Origin: Siphonodentalium dalli
Taxonomy: Eukaryota > Mollusca > Scaphopoda > Gadilida > Siphonodentaliidae
Direction of reading: 5' to 3'
Length of the DNA: 64,000 nucleotides
Assembly: GCA_032622095.1 (NCBI GenBank)
Contig: CP136061.1
Coordinates: 217,650,373 to 217,714,372, forward strand
In this document: in pieces, positions 49,701 to 60,486 of the stretch
Layout of the letters: each line of letters opens with the position of its first letter
Position numbering within the stretch: the stretch's first letter is position 1
Notes under the pieces: model-generated
Databases searched by the model: none
What the model saw: only the letters and a program-made list of their open reading frames with translations
What the model was told of the DNA's origin: nothing
Position numbers and translations under genes: made by a program

Positions 49701-49915
49701 AGATGGGAGCTATGAAATTTTTCTGAATTTTATTGGAAAACATGGCCGCCAGTGGCCATCTTGGATTTTTTCTTTATATATATGTTCTCATGTTGACATC
49801 TAGTATTACTTAGACATTTCAACTTTCTGCATTCCTAATCGATCCGTTGGCTGTAACACATGAAATTACCCCCCCCCCCCCCCCCCCATTTTTTTCCAAG
49901 TTGACACTTTTATTT
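46719..49915 (+). repeat. Hairpin-headed tandem array, family B copy 2, split by family E
   Basis: The head agctcaacc...caagtttgagtt and the units (ccagcagccatcttggattt, actaaatcctttggcacacc) match 9697-11587, and so does the 3-prime block ending ccaagttgacacttttattt. The array runs 46719-46962, is interrupted, and resumes at 48893-49915. A 19-nt C homopolymer lies inside the 3-prime block at 49869-49887. Confidence 0.85.
46963..48892 (+). repeat. Hairpin-headed 161-bp tandem array, family E
   Basis: The head hairpin agtcaagttttttc/aaaaactcgact is followed by gacgagggacggttgg and gggcgggc. About nine units of about 161 bp carry gcgataactca, ctcttgcaacaatatctcgg, accaggtttgtccgaatttt and ggagttatgggcctta. 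A second head begins at 47516. Two 3-prime ends (48280-48350 and 48835-48892) carry gccaataaactcgacatagc followed by a small gcatc...gatgc hairpin. The whole array sits inside family B copy 2. Confidence 0.85.
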
Positions 49916-49989
49916 AGATATCTGGTTGGTATCAGTGCATGGAAACTAGCAATAATTTTGGAGATAATGTACTATGTTGGGTTGGATAT

Positions 49990-50049
49990 TTGAGTATGAA
50001 AACAGTTTGTGAAATTGTGGACAAGTTCACAAACTGTTTTCATACTCAA
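49990..50049. repeat. Perfect 24-bp-arm hairpin
   Basis: ttgagtatgaaaacagtttg (24 bp, 49990-50013) and its exact complement (50026-50049) flank a 12-nt loop. Confidence 0.93.
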
Positions 50050-50153
50050 ATTACCTAATATCCTATCAAATCTCAGGGCACGTTCCTGAAGGTTACTGGT
50101 AACAGCGCCAGAACGCCTTCGGGTTGACTTGATAATGCAAACTTGTGGCAGCA

Positions 50154-50211
50154 TGGTTACTTATTTTATGCATGTTGTCGTCAATGACAACGCACATAAA
50201 ATTGGTAACCA
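50154..50211. repeat. 26-bp-arm imperfect hairpin
   Basis: tggttacttattttatgcat... at 50154-50179 pairs with 50186-50211 with about four mismatches. It lies 100 bp from the previous hairpin and 150 bp upstream of exon 11. Confidence 0.85.
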
Positions 50212-50362
50212 CTGTGTTCCATTCATAATTTGTTCTCCTTATCAGCAGGCAATGCTGGTAAATCAAAAACCAAAGTTAGCAGCTCTCAGCTAATCAGAAT
50301 TTTTGATTCAGTGACAAATATTCAACTTGAATTACAATTTATTGTAAGATAATATTTTGCAG

Positions 50363-50481
50363 GCTCCTGGAGATGATTATTTTTCCGTCCATATCAGGCG
50401 AGTTGGCGACTGGACAAATGAGCTGGCAGAGAAATGCCACGACAGTGATGGAGAATACAGAGAAGCCTGGCAGCTACCCAA
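50363..50481 (+). CDS. NOX2: NOX exon 11: FAD domain, second part
   Basis: The exon is 119 nt, phase 0 to phase 2, with acceptor atattttgcag and donor GTATGA. It encodes [20 protein letters not shown] and then a linker rich in charged residues ending EAWQLPK. The FSVHIRxVGDWT block is a family hallmark. Confidence 0.94.
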
Positions 50482-50623
50482 GTATGACTATAGCTATCTG
50501 GTTGTCTTATAATATAGGATTTCACACTTGATTTGTGAGTCTGATACTGATACTGGACCACCCAACCCAGGGACAACCAGATGATATTAACATATTTTAT
50601 TCCAATCCAAATTAATACATGTA

Positions 50624-51222
50624 AGGCCAAAAAAAAGAGAGTGTTTTGGTTCTCGGGCAATTTTTTTCTTCAAATCAATGAGGGAGGGAGGGTTTTTATT
50701 TTTATTTTTAATTTTTTTCTGTGCATAGTAAGCATGGACAAAGATACCTTTCTCTGTCTAGTAATAACCAGAAAGATAGAGGGAACTGTTATGCATATAA
50801 ACTCATTTAGTCTTATATAAAAATGACATTGTACTACCAGTGTATGACTGGGATTACCTAACAATATATAATGCCCCTGACATTAACTACTGTTATTGTT
50901 GTCTAAAAACTGATACCTCCCCATTCTAATATGTGATCCTGAATTTAGTCCTGTGCCTTTCAATTGTATAAAGTTACAATTAGTGTAAGTTGTTCACAAT
51001 GACTAATGGTAAGAACATGAGGATCAGCTAATCATTTTCTAAATTGTAGTCATCTACTTCATGTTGTAAGCCTGCCAGTCACTTTTTAACACATTTTTTT
51101 GCAAATTTATTTTTTCGTAAGTTTTTTTGTCATAACATCAGGCATTGCAATAAAAAGGCCTAATGCGGCCCTTTTTATTCAATGCGGCGGGGCCTGAGAA
51201 CCAAAACTTTTTTTTTTGGCCT
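50624..51222. mobile_element. Possible TIR element AGGCCAAAAAAA in intron 11
   Basis: The left aggccaaaaaaaa...gttttggttctcgggc and right gcctgagaaccaaaac...ttggcct are inverted over about 35 bp. A hairpin (aataaaaagg...cctttttatt) lies near the right end. No clear target duplication was found. Confidence 0.5.
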
Positions 51223-51263
51223 AACATATGTGAATATTTAACAAAAGTTTTGACAATGTAGTA

Positions 51264-51281
51264 GAGAGAGAGAGAGAGAGA
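51264..51281 (+). repeat. (GA)n microsatellite
   Basis: About nine GA units (gagagagagagagaga). Confidence 0.9.
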
Positions 51282-51969
51282 TAATTTATTGACAAAGAGC
51301 AACTCCAACAAAATATGCACAAATAATAATGAAGATAATAAAGTTAATACAGATTAAAAGAAAATACAACAAAATCTATGCTAACCCATCTGGGATAACT
51401 ATCCACCAGATGGGCTGATTGCTCCTTGCCTGGGGAGGGCATATCCAATAATTGGCTGTCTTACTGCCCACCCCAATTAGTCATTAAAATAACACTCTGC
51501 TCTGCCTGGAAGCTGCGTGAACGATGGTATATTATATAGAATAACTGTGGTCAATTATAAAATATACAATGATGTGTATAGGATAATTTAGGAATGAATT
51601 TGAAATCAAGGGAGTATGGATAGGTGAATTGGAAAGGGCCAACAAAATCAAAGCCATTCACAGTATATTGGATTATTGGATCTCAAATTTACTTAGTACA
51701 GAGGTTCTCCATCAGGAGCACTTTCAAAGGAGGGTCCAATGAGAGTGTCCTTTACTTGTCTAGACATGTTGACTCAATATACAATGTTTGACTGCATAAC
51801 ATAACATGAATGGGTGTGGTGTCTGTATGAACACGCTTGATTTTGTCATATGCCACTTATCTTGTATGCCAGCATTAGCCTAGCTCATTTTTCATTTGTG
51901 CTATATGACTAAAATTTGCCTATACTGCAAGACCCTTACTATAAACATACACTTGTTTGTTCTTCACAG

Positions 51970-52006
51970 ATTTTCAGTTGATGGTCCATTTGGAACAGCC
52001 ACTGAG
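51970..52006 (+). CDS. NOX2: NOX exon 12: micro-exon with the GPFGTA motif
   Basis: This is a 37-nt exon, entering in phase 2 and leaving in phase 0, with acceptor tgttcttcacag and donor GTGAGC. It completes a Lys codon and encodes FSVDGPFGTATE, the nucleotide-binding loop of the dehydrogenase domain. It is too small for an ORF scan and was placed by its motif and by phase continuity with both neighbours. Confidence 0.92.
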
Positions 52007-53332
52007 GTGAGCAACTCAATTTGATAGTTCATGTTGTTTATTTTTGAGAGTGATGTAAATATCCAAGAATAAATTTAGAAATGTCACTATTCTTGAGAAT
52101 TTTAGTTACTTCAAACAATTACCTGACTAAAAGGTAGAAACTTTATCAAGACAAACCTTTTTACACCTTGTTACATTCTCACACGTAGAAAATAGCTAAT
52201 TTTCATGCAGGTTAGTACGGTCGTTTTACGGTAGTTCTATTGTTATATCATGTTACCGTGTACAGGTGAGGGAATGTTTTTCAGTATTATGCAGATGAAT
52301 ATTATACTGTTCTAATTTATGAAATGTCACTTCTGATCACAATTTAAAGACATTTTGTAGCCATTGAAAGAATAAAATAGTATGATTAGGTTTATCGGTA
52401 GGAGGGGGGGGGGGGGTATGTTTACTCAAAGAATATCAGATTGGGTCTCACTCCTTTCAGTAAATTGAGTGTAGACCTACCTGTATGGAAAATCTGAGAC
52501 TATCATCAGACGCAATATGACTATTATGTGTGACAAATTGTTATTTACATTGATTCATGCTTGATAATAATATTCTTTATATGACTACCTTTGTTATAAT
52601 ACTCAGTGTATTTGCAAAATTTATACCATAATTGCCTATTATATTGTGTGTACAACAACTATTTTGTAAACTTCATCTTTACACCCTACTGTGGGTATAC
52701 AGCTTCCTACTGTGGGTATAAATTCTACTGTGGGTGTAAATGTTCAAATGTAATTTCATGTGTTAAACGTTTATACCCATAGTAGAACTACATCATAGTT
52801 TTTATGTTACATTCATTTAAAATTAGAAGTTATCATAATTTCAATTAGATATTAGGAACATTGCCTGCATTTCAATCAAATGTAGCTTACTAGTGTTATA
52901 TGAACTAGAAAACATATGAATGGCTGTATCAAGTGACTGGTGGCTCAGAAACAGACTGACGTAATGATGTAAATGTTTGCATCACTACGTTCCTTATAGC
53001 GTCATGGATTAGTTGAATTCGCGGAACAAATAAAAAATTATAATTATGGCATAAATAAAATACAGTCATAGTAGCCGAGAGTATAAAATTTTCACCACTC
53101 GTGGTATTGTGGTTTGAAAATATGGTATTCTCGGTTACTATGGGTGTATTCTATATATATCCACCCACAGATATGATGTCATATATGAAGAACTCAACCA
53201 CCAAAGGTTTGATCATGTAGTTTGCGAGCTTCATGTCAAACTGTATATTAAATATTCTTTTTGATTATTAGCTAGATGAAATTGATTTAATTCAGAACTA
53301 TAAAAATAAGACTGTATTTCTTTCACTTTCAG
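52007..53332 (+). other. NOX intron 12
   Basis: No gene was recognised. It contains a G homopolymer at 52406-52417, three close repeats of ctactgtgggtrtaaat near 52686-52742, and an inverted pair at about 53065-53090 and 53120-53146 (atagtagccgagagtat against its complement). Confidence 0.6.
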
Positions 53333-53415
53333 GATGTATTCCGCTATGAAACAGATATAATGGTGGCAGCTGGTATCGGTGTCACCCCCTATGCATCAGT
53401 GATTAAAGATATAAG
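53333..53415 (+). CDS. NOX2: NOX exon 13: NADPH-binding GIGVTP motif
   Basis: The exon is 83 nt, phase 0 to phase 2, with acceptor ttcactttcag and donor GTACTG. It encodes DVFRYETDIMVAAGIGVTPY and then ASVIKDIR. AGIGVTPxAS is the classic NADPH pyrophosphate-binding loop of NOX enzymes. Confidence 0.94.
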
Positions 53416-53706
53416 GTACTGTTTTCAGCATTAGCAACTTCATCAATTAGCTCTAGATCTTTGATTCAATTTTGACTCTTTATCCTTATTCTATTCATAT
53501 AATAATTCAAAAAAAGTGAGATGCAGAAATTTTTAAGTGCTCTCCCTTCTCTGTTATATTGAGGTAAGTTTTATCTTCAAGTATAAAAATGTTCTCTTCA
53601 TAATCTCAAGCAATCATTATGAGCTATTATTTCACATGAAAAGCGTCACCAAGCATTGTTATTGCACTGCTGGGTTGTTGGGAATTTTATTGCACTCCTC
53701 AATTTT

Positions 53707-53965
53707 TATGTTTACCCATACCATAATATTGTAAACATAGTGTCGCTGTCCTGATTGACCACTCGTCGTTCGTCCGTCCGTCTGTCGTACCGTCCGTAGA
53801 CACTTTACACGCATAATGCGATAACTGAAACATTTTTTATCTGATCTGATCGACTATTTTTAACTGAGTTGTGGCCCTTTTTCGAAAAAATATTCACTCT
53901 TAAAAACATTTTTTTAGATTGAATTCCTTGCTCAAACTAACACCATTATAACACTGCCAAGGGTA
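53707..53965 (+). repeat. Family C array, second copy
   Basis: It starts with gtttacccataccataatat and its closing gtaaac, then gttcgtccgtccgtctgtcg and gcgataactg. This matches 14407-14530 closely. Only one degraded unit follows. Confidence 0.8.
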
Positions 53966-54479
53966 CTCCGAGTAACCACACCAAATTTGTTTAAATCAGT
54001 CAAAAATCTTGTGTTATGTACTGGTAAGTTTGTTTGGAGCGACATTAAATCCAATTCACCAATTCCATCCCATGCCTTTATTGATAAGGCTATATTATTT
54101 TCTGATATCTCTTATGCCAATGTGCAGATAATCTGATAAAGAAAGCTATGGTATCTAATTTAAGATAAAGATTCAACAATACACATCACATGATATTATT
54201 AACAGTAGACTTGAACATCTGTGCTACCTTGCGCAGCTGAAGATATCACTCTACAGATGGTCTGAGGTCATTATAAATGTTATTGGTTTAATATAGATGC
54301 CAGCTTTCAACATAAACAATTCCTGTGATTTGTTGACAGCTCTGCTATATAATTGATATTAATGGGTCAGCAGTGACGTGGCTTATCTTGATCTATATTG
54401 TTGGTAGAAGTTGGTACATTATCATTGTAAACTTCAAATTGGACTCAAGTATTCCATGTCCAGGTCACCTTTCACATTT

Positions 54480-54545
54480 AACCCAAGGCTGTGGTGGTGC
54501 AGCATTACAGATCATGTACCAGTGCTTTCTCTTATATAAATGCGA
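54480..54545. mobile_element. Fragment of the piggyBac-like MITE
   Basis: ggtgcagcattacagatcat and the gctttctcttatataaatgc stretch match the interior of 33468-33679. Confidence 0.6.
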
Positions 54546-54662
54546 GTGACCCATAAATTCCAATAATTTGTGTTATGTACATTTGTCTATAATAGTACAT
54601 AACAGTATACTCTATAATTCAACACCAAAACTCTCATTTATGATTCCGATCATAGTAATTTA

Positions 54663-54725
54663 CTATCGCCAAGGGATGGGTTAACATCTGCTGATCGTGA
54701 TCGGCCCACGATCGGCCTCTCGTTC
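54663..54725 (+). repeat. Short dispersed repeat
   Basis: ctatcgccaagggatgggtt through gatcggcctctcgtt matches 16078-16140, with a small duplicated gatcggcc segment. Confidence 0.7.
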
Positions 54726-54887
54726 CATAATGCTAAGCCTATGAAGCATATATCAGAATCAATTGACAATTGAAGGAACTTCAACAAATAGCTGCATACC
54801 ATAATTCGCATTCCAAAAGCCCATGTTTATATAAATCTATATTATTTCACTTGCAATGTATTGTTTATTTTCAAATTTGATTTCCAG

Positions 54888-55080
54888 ATATAAATTATGG
54901 GATAGTAATTTTAATATGAAGTTGAAGAAGATATACTTCTTCTGGATATGTCCAGATACACAAGCTTTCGAATGGTTTAAAGATCTATTGCAGTCATTTG
55001 AGAATGAATTACTCGAGAGAGGTTACAATGATTTCCTCGACTATAATATCTATCTCACAAGAGGATGGAACCCTGATCAG
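54888..55080 (+). CDS. NOX2: NOX exon 14: NADPH domain, nucleotide-binding fold
   Basis: This is the largest exon found, 193 nt, phase 2 to phase 0, with acceptor tgatttccag and donor GTGGGA. It encodes residues 396-460, with KLKKIYFFWICPDTQAFEWF, a helix ending NELLERGYNDFLDY and NIYLTRGWNPDQ. The usual WLCRDT motif reads WICPDT, placing Pro at residue 418 where most relatives carry Arg. The exon is otherwise typical. Confidence 0.94.
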
Positions 55081-56175
55081 GTGGGAGCTAGTGTCACTTT
55101 GGGATTTCCCTTCATATATAATCTACATTGGTTGTGTCTTATATACTATCTCTCCTCAAAAAGTTCATGCCATTGCTCTGGGTCTGGGTTTTTCTTATTG
55201 TGTGTTATTGTATTTTATCAAGTTTCGAGTCTAGTTCATTGTGAAGTTCCTCAGGAATGTTCTTTATAATATGAGAGTTCAGATGAGTGCTTTTCTCACT
55301 TACCTGTGTCAATTATAAGTTTGATGTTTGAAGTTCCCTTATGTCTAAATTATATTATTCATCGTGTAAAAGTGGAAGCTCTAAGTCCTGCGAAGGTTCA
55401 AGCTTTGATTTGATTTGCAAATCGGGCATTCAGATCGATTATAGGATTCAAATATTTTCGAATCACCATTCATGGAATTCTTGTTGGCGAAAAAGAACTC
55501 CTTGTTCTAAATTTCAAATTTAACTATAGGTCTATTAGAATAACGCCTGAAAAATTAGCTTAAAGCCAAGTGGAGTTTGCACTCCAAAATAAACCTAATA
55601 ATATTCCCTTTTGTATTTTTCCCGGTATCGAAATAGGTTGATAACACCTAAGCTACCTTTCTACGAGCATTATTTGTCCCAGAAAAATGCATTGAAGTCA
55701 TAAATAATACAACATCAAACACAAATGTTTGGGCCCTGACCAAAAACTGCAATTTATATTCATCGCAATTCTGGAATCGGAAATGGAATGTCTGGAAAAG
55801 GTATCATTATCTAAAAATGTCACTCACTGCTTTCTCTTCATTTTGATCATCAAAATTATGTAGCGCCATTAATGTTTCAGAGCGATGACAGCTCTCGATT
55901 TGCTTCCCATGGTCTACAGTGACCGCTGACTAAAATAATTGATTCGACACAAACAAAACAATCTAAAATTTAACTAAAAAATATCAGAAACAAAACAAAT
56001 ATTTACAGCGCTTTGTCGTTGTACTTGTTCAGAAATCTTCCATGTAGATATGTTTTGAGATACCTCTAACCAGATTATATCTGCATAATTTTGCAGTTTT
56101 TGAAGGCGTCATGTCTGTTTAACTCGCTGTATTGATTTGCTGCATTGATTTGTACCAACCATTTTGTCCCCTGCA
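55081..56175 (+). other. First third of NOX intron 14
   Basis: No gene was recognised. gattcaaatattttcgaatc-like words near 55380-55470 may be a relic of the 56184-57810 family. Confidence 0.45.
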
Positions 56176-57068
56176 CTGAGTAGTAGGGACCTGCAAATAT
56201 TCGAGATTCAATTCGATGACGATATCGGGCACCCGATTCGAGATCGACACCGAATCGGTCTGCTGATTCGGATATTTTTTCGAATTTGATGTAGTCTCGC
56301 TTTTTGCATCTAAATAACACATGCCAAATGCCCTGAACTCAGAAGTTGCCAAGTTAGCCAACGTAGGTAATTTTGAATATATGCCGTTCAGAATAGACGT
56401 GCATTATGCAAATTATGTGCTTCGATCGCAACCCGTGAAGGTGATCAATCGCCGCATATATTTGTAATCTGTATTGACAGGTGAGAAACCTAATGTAGAA
56501 CAATTGGTCTATTACATTCTTAAATGGACGTCATCATATGCAACCAGTTATCTGCGAAACTGCTGGCATAATTCCTAGAAATTTCCTGCTTTCAGTTTAT
56601 GTTTCCCAGGAAATCGAGCGCATTGCAACAAGTTTCAATCCGTTGAATCTTGTTGATAACATTTAACACTTGTAATTTGTGTCTGTATCCTGGGACCCCC
56701 TCCGTGAAGACAACTACTGTGAATATGTGATGTAGGTGTTTGATCTATTGTGGGGTGAACAGTTTAACAGATAACTACCATTGGTATCGGACTTCAACAA
56801 TTGTATAGCTGAACGGTGTACCCATGTCCACTTGTGTCAAATCTTTATTAAATAATGTAGACAAGTGACTTCCATTCCATGGGGTTTGTGATACGTTGAT
56901 TGAACTGTCTTTAAGTGTCTTACTGTCACTTATTGTGTCATGTTCGCCATGACACACCTAGATAGAAATTCAATGCAACATATCCCAAACCCTCCATGAG
57001 ACTGAGAGTGACTTGCCTATGTCATGATTTTCCTAAAAAAAAAAACACAACTTCCAACGGATGTTTAA

Positions 57069-57377
57069 AGGGGTACTGTACACTAAATATGGCCATTTAT
57101 AAGACCATCTCCTTTTATACTCAACAGAATATATGCACCAAATGAATGAATTTGAGCCATGGATTAGTGAAAAATACAATTGTACGCTCTCCAAACTATG
57201 CAATAATCATGGTAATTATAATGAAAATGAATTTATGTTTTTTGCATCGTCCATAGAGCACATGAGTGTATTTTGCACTAATCCATGGCTCAAATTCATT
57301 CATTTGTTGCATATATTCTGTTGTACATAAAAGGAGACGGGGCCCATAAATGATCAGATTTAGTGTACAGTACCCCT
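57069..57377. mobile_element. TTAA-flanked MITE with about 105-bp inverted ends
   Basis: The ends aggggtactgtacactaaat and atttagtgtacagtacccct pair inward through ccatggattagtg. TTAA lies at 57065-57068 and 57378-57381, which suggests a piggyBac-type origin. The flanks are themselves palindromic, so the exact boundary is ambiguous by a few bases. Confidence 0.8.
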
Positions 57378-57404
57378 TTAAGGAGAGTAACATTGTTATA
57401 CAGT

Positions 57405-57657
57405 CAAGCCTTGAAATAGGGTGTCTGTCATTTGCAGAATGAGGTCCCCAGAGGGTGAATTTAGTGATGCTACTCCGCATAGCGGGCTAGCATCACCAAA
57501 TTCACCCTCTGGGGACCTCATTCTGCTTACACCTCAGCAGAATGAGGTTCCCAGAGGGTGAATTTGGTGATGCTAGCCCGCTATGCGGGTTGCATCACTA
57601 AATTCACCCTCTGGGGACCTCATTCTGCAAATGACAGACACCCTATTTCAAGGCTTG
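57405..57657. mobile_element. Palindromic MITE with exact 8-bp TATACAGT duplication
   Basis: The ends caagccttgaaatagggtgt and its exact complement enclose two consecutive hairpins built on gcagaatgaggtccccagag and agggtgaattt-gtgatgct. TATACAGT is exact at 57397-57404 and 57658-57665, pointing to hAT-type transposition. Other copies are at 63638-63827, 63963-64000 (cut by the window end), 43491-43574 and decayed traces near 36178, 59510 and 59760. Confidence 0.92.
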
Positions 57658-58407
57658 TATACAGTATCTAGTGAATTTTGCAGTTTTTTGTCATGAGACA
57701 CTGAAATACACACTGGTAAACAATGTCAATCACTAGCTGATTCGATATTCGATGTCGATATTATGAAGGAGATTCGATTCGATGCAAAATCCCCGATTCG
57801 CAGATCCCTACTGAGTAGCCCACACGTAGTAATACTGCTGAATTGGTCTTTATCCCATTGTTTTGGGCACTAAATTTCCCAGGTTTACAAAACTGGTTTT
57901 ATGTTACCAAGGTTCACTGAAACTGGTATTTTGATACCAGATTTTGTCTCATGCATATAATCGATTCGAGATTCTATTTGCGAGTCTCACCCCAAATTTG
58001 ATTCGATATTCGATTTGACTGTAAACACCCGATTCACAGGGCCCTAAAAGGTTTGTGGATATTACTCAATCAAAATATATTATTGTCACAATTCCATTTC
58101 TTTGTTGATAATTTCATGTATTTTCATACACAATTGATCTGAAGTTTATTATATTTTCTTCTACATCAGGAATAACGAAATTTTGTTTTTATTTCTGCTT
58201 ACTGGAGAATCTTTTCTACAGTGACAAATGTTTGGCATTTAAATATCCCATCGCCGATTATCAGCCTGTTACTTTCAAATATTTACTGGTGACCAACAGA
58301 CAGTTTCATATCTTCTATTTTCTCCATATTTCAATTTGGAATTACCATTGAACAGTATCAACCATACTAGTTGAGCTGCAGTATAATTACCACTTTCTTG
58401 CTTACAG

Positions 58408-58532
58408 GCTAAAAACATAATACTAAATGACGAAGAGGGAAGGGATGCTGTGACAGGCCTGAGGCAGAAAACCCAGTATGGAAGACCGAAATGGGAACCT
58501 ATATTCTCCGAAATAGAGCAGGCTCACACGGG
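58408..58532 (+). CDS. NOX2: NOX exon 15: near C-terminus
   Basis: The exon is 125 nt, phase 0 to phase 2, with acceptor ttgcttacag and donor GTAAGG. It encodes AKNIILNDEEGRDAVTGLRQ and then KTQYGRPKWEPIFSEIEQAHTG. The VTGL.QKT.YGRP.W block is the penultimate conserved segment of NOX2-type proteins, and 125 nt matches the human penultimate exon as I recall it. The last exon, expected to carry FLCGP and the C-terminal Phe, was not found in 58533-64000. Confidence 0.93.
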
Positions 58533-58576
58533 GTAAGGAACAAAGTAAAAAAAAATCATATATGGTGCAGTTTTTT

Positions 58577-60486
58577 ATTAGCTCACCTGAGACGAAGTCT
58601 CCGGTGGAGCTATAGTCATCACTCCTCGTCCGTCGTCCGTCCGTCGAGCCGTCCGTCCGTCCGTCCGTCAACAATTCTTTGAACGTCTTCTCCTCTGAAA
58701 CCATCAGACCGATTGGGTTTATATTTGGTGTGGATGTTCCCTAGGTGACTCTTATTCAGATTTGTTCAAATGAGGTCACCAAGTCAAATAGTTTTGATGT
58801 CAGAACCATAACTATTTTTCCACATAGTAATTCTTAAAACGACTTCTTTTCTGAAGTTGTTGGGCCGAATGGGTTCACATTTGGTATGAGGGTACCTTGG
58901 GTGACTGTGGTTAAGATTTGTTCAAATGAGGTCACTGGGTCAAATGTGGACATAAATTTGAAGAATTTTTTTTTTTTTATATTTAACTTATTGTTCAATT
59001 TAACCCCCCCCCCAAAAGTTATGTCTATTTTATTTTTAATAAATAAAAAAAAAATTATTAAATAAAATATATTTTATTTAAATAAAATAAAAAATATTTA
59101 ATTAAAATTTTGAAGAACTTAGGACATTACATCATGGGGGGGGGGGGGGGTAGGTACCTCTAGTCACCCCACTAAATTTGGTTGAAATCAGGATTTTGTG
59201 AGAAAACAGACAGATGTACAGAAATGTTCAGTAAGTTCCATATCCTTGCATTCCCAAGGGATCTCTGCTCTGTACCACCAAGCATGATAGAGGCATGTTG
59301 TGTTTAAAATCAGTGCCAGATTTATAGATATAAACAGAACTTCTGTGGCTATAGGCAGAGTCCCCTGGGAGTGTATTCATGTCATTCATAATTTAAATGA
59401 GATTAATAGTGTTGAGCATTTGTTTTCTCAAGCTGTCAATTGTTTACAATATCCTGGTCATTAATATCAATTTAAATTCCTTTTCTCAAAGCTGTAATGA
59501 AGTGTGTCTAGCATTTGTACTCTGCACAGCAGGCTAGCATTGCTAAATACACCCTTTGAGGGCCTTATTCTGCTTAGGCCTTATCTTCTGGGAAGTGAGT
59601 CTCAAATTGACATTTTAGCAGCTTTTTTTCTTCTGTTGAGATTCTAAAATGCATAATTGAGGTGTGAAATGGGTGTGCATACTGTCATATGCCACCAACC
59701 TCAGCTGGAGAACTTCTGTCTGTCCCCAGGTCTCCCATAGCAGTTGGTGATTAAGTAAGTTTGGGTTCCCAGATGGTGAATTTGGTGATTCTAGCCCACC
59801 TTACAGAATAGCATCACTACATTCCCCTTTTGGGACCTCAGACACACTTAATTCACGCTTGGCTGTTCCAATATTATTTTCCTTGGTGGCATGTTTAGAG
59901 CTGTTCCAATTGGGTCCTTTTTGGAAAATCCATTAACTTCAACTCTTAAAAGTGAATGTTTAAAATTATTAGATGGACAGATATCAGAGATGGGGATTCA
60001 TGTTTGTTCAAATAAGGGGCAGAGGTATAAGAGAATTAGCTCTGCCCCACCCACTTAACCTGTATCTATGATGTACGCTACTGGTATAATAAGATAATGT
60101 CATATTCTTGCAGGAATGTCCCACAGTGTTGGGGGGGGGGGGGGTGATTTACAGATGTGTTCAATGAAATGTAATTTTTAAGCTCGCCTGAGACGAAGCT
60201 TTTGTCATCACTTCTCATCTGTCTCCTGTTCATCTGTCTGTCCATCCATCCATTTGTCAACAATTCTTTGAACATCTTCTCTAGATCATAAGACTGAATG
60301 GGTTCATATTTGGTGTGGATATTCCCTTGGCGACTCACATTCAGTTTTGTTCAAATGAGGTCACTCTGTCAAATGGTTGTGAAGCCAGGGCCATAACTCT
60401 TGCCCTCCATAGTAATTCTTAAAAACGACTTCTTCTCATGTACCATCAGGTTGAATGGGTTCATATTTGGTATGAAGGGTCATTGG
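58577..60486 (+). repeat. Hairpin/CCGT/tandem-unit arrays, family F
   Basis: The head agctcacctgagac...ccggtggagct (58577-58612) is followed by (CCGT)n (58625-58672). Units with caacaattctttgaacgtct, gggttcatatttggtrtg and ttgttcaaatgaggtcac follow. A second head begins at 60181 (agctcgcctgagacgaagc). The stretch between contains poly-G at 59138-59151 and 60130-60144 and decayed palindromic MITE traces at 59510-59580 and 59755-59845. Units resume at 61628 after the 60487-61627 element. Confidence 0.75.

Larger units (their letters stand above)
56184..57810. mobile_element. hAT-like element TAGGGA(C/T)CTGC with exact CTGAGTAG target duplication
   Basis: The left end tagggacctgcaaatattcg and right end cgattcgcagatcccta are inverted. 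CTGAGTAG is exact at 56176-56183 and 57811-57818. Subterminal gattcgaat-type repeats are dense. It hosts two younger MITEs (57069-57377 and 57405-57657). No transposase domain was recognised. Sequence at about 57930-58035 looks like an older relative. Confidence 0.85.
11721..58532 (+). other. NOX2: NOX2-type NADPH oxidase gene, partial (14 internal exons)
   Basis: This span is a transcribed gene for a membrane NADPH oxidase catalytic subunit. The family moves electrons from cytosolic NADPH through FAD and two haems to oxygen, making superoxide. The exons join as 96, 111, 85, 122, 101, 81, 124, 93, 135, 119, 37, 83, 193 and 125 nt (1505 nt, 501 full codons) with no stop and consistent phases. 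Four haem histidines fall at residues 86, 100, 183 and 196 of this partial protein. That is 15 less than human NOX2 positions 101, 115, 209/222 for the first pair, so about 15 residues are missing at the N terminus. No EF-hands are seen, which argues against NOX5/DUOX. The first and last exons are not in view. Exact NOX1/2/3 orthology is inferred. Confidence 0.93.
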
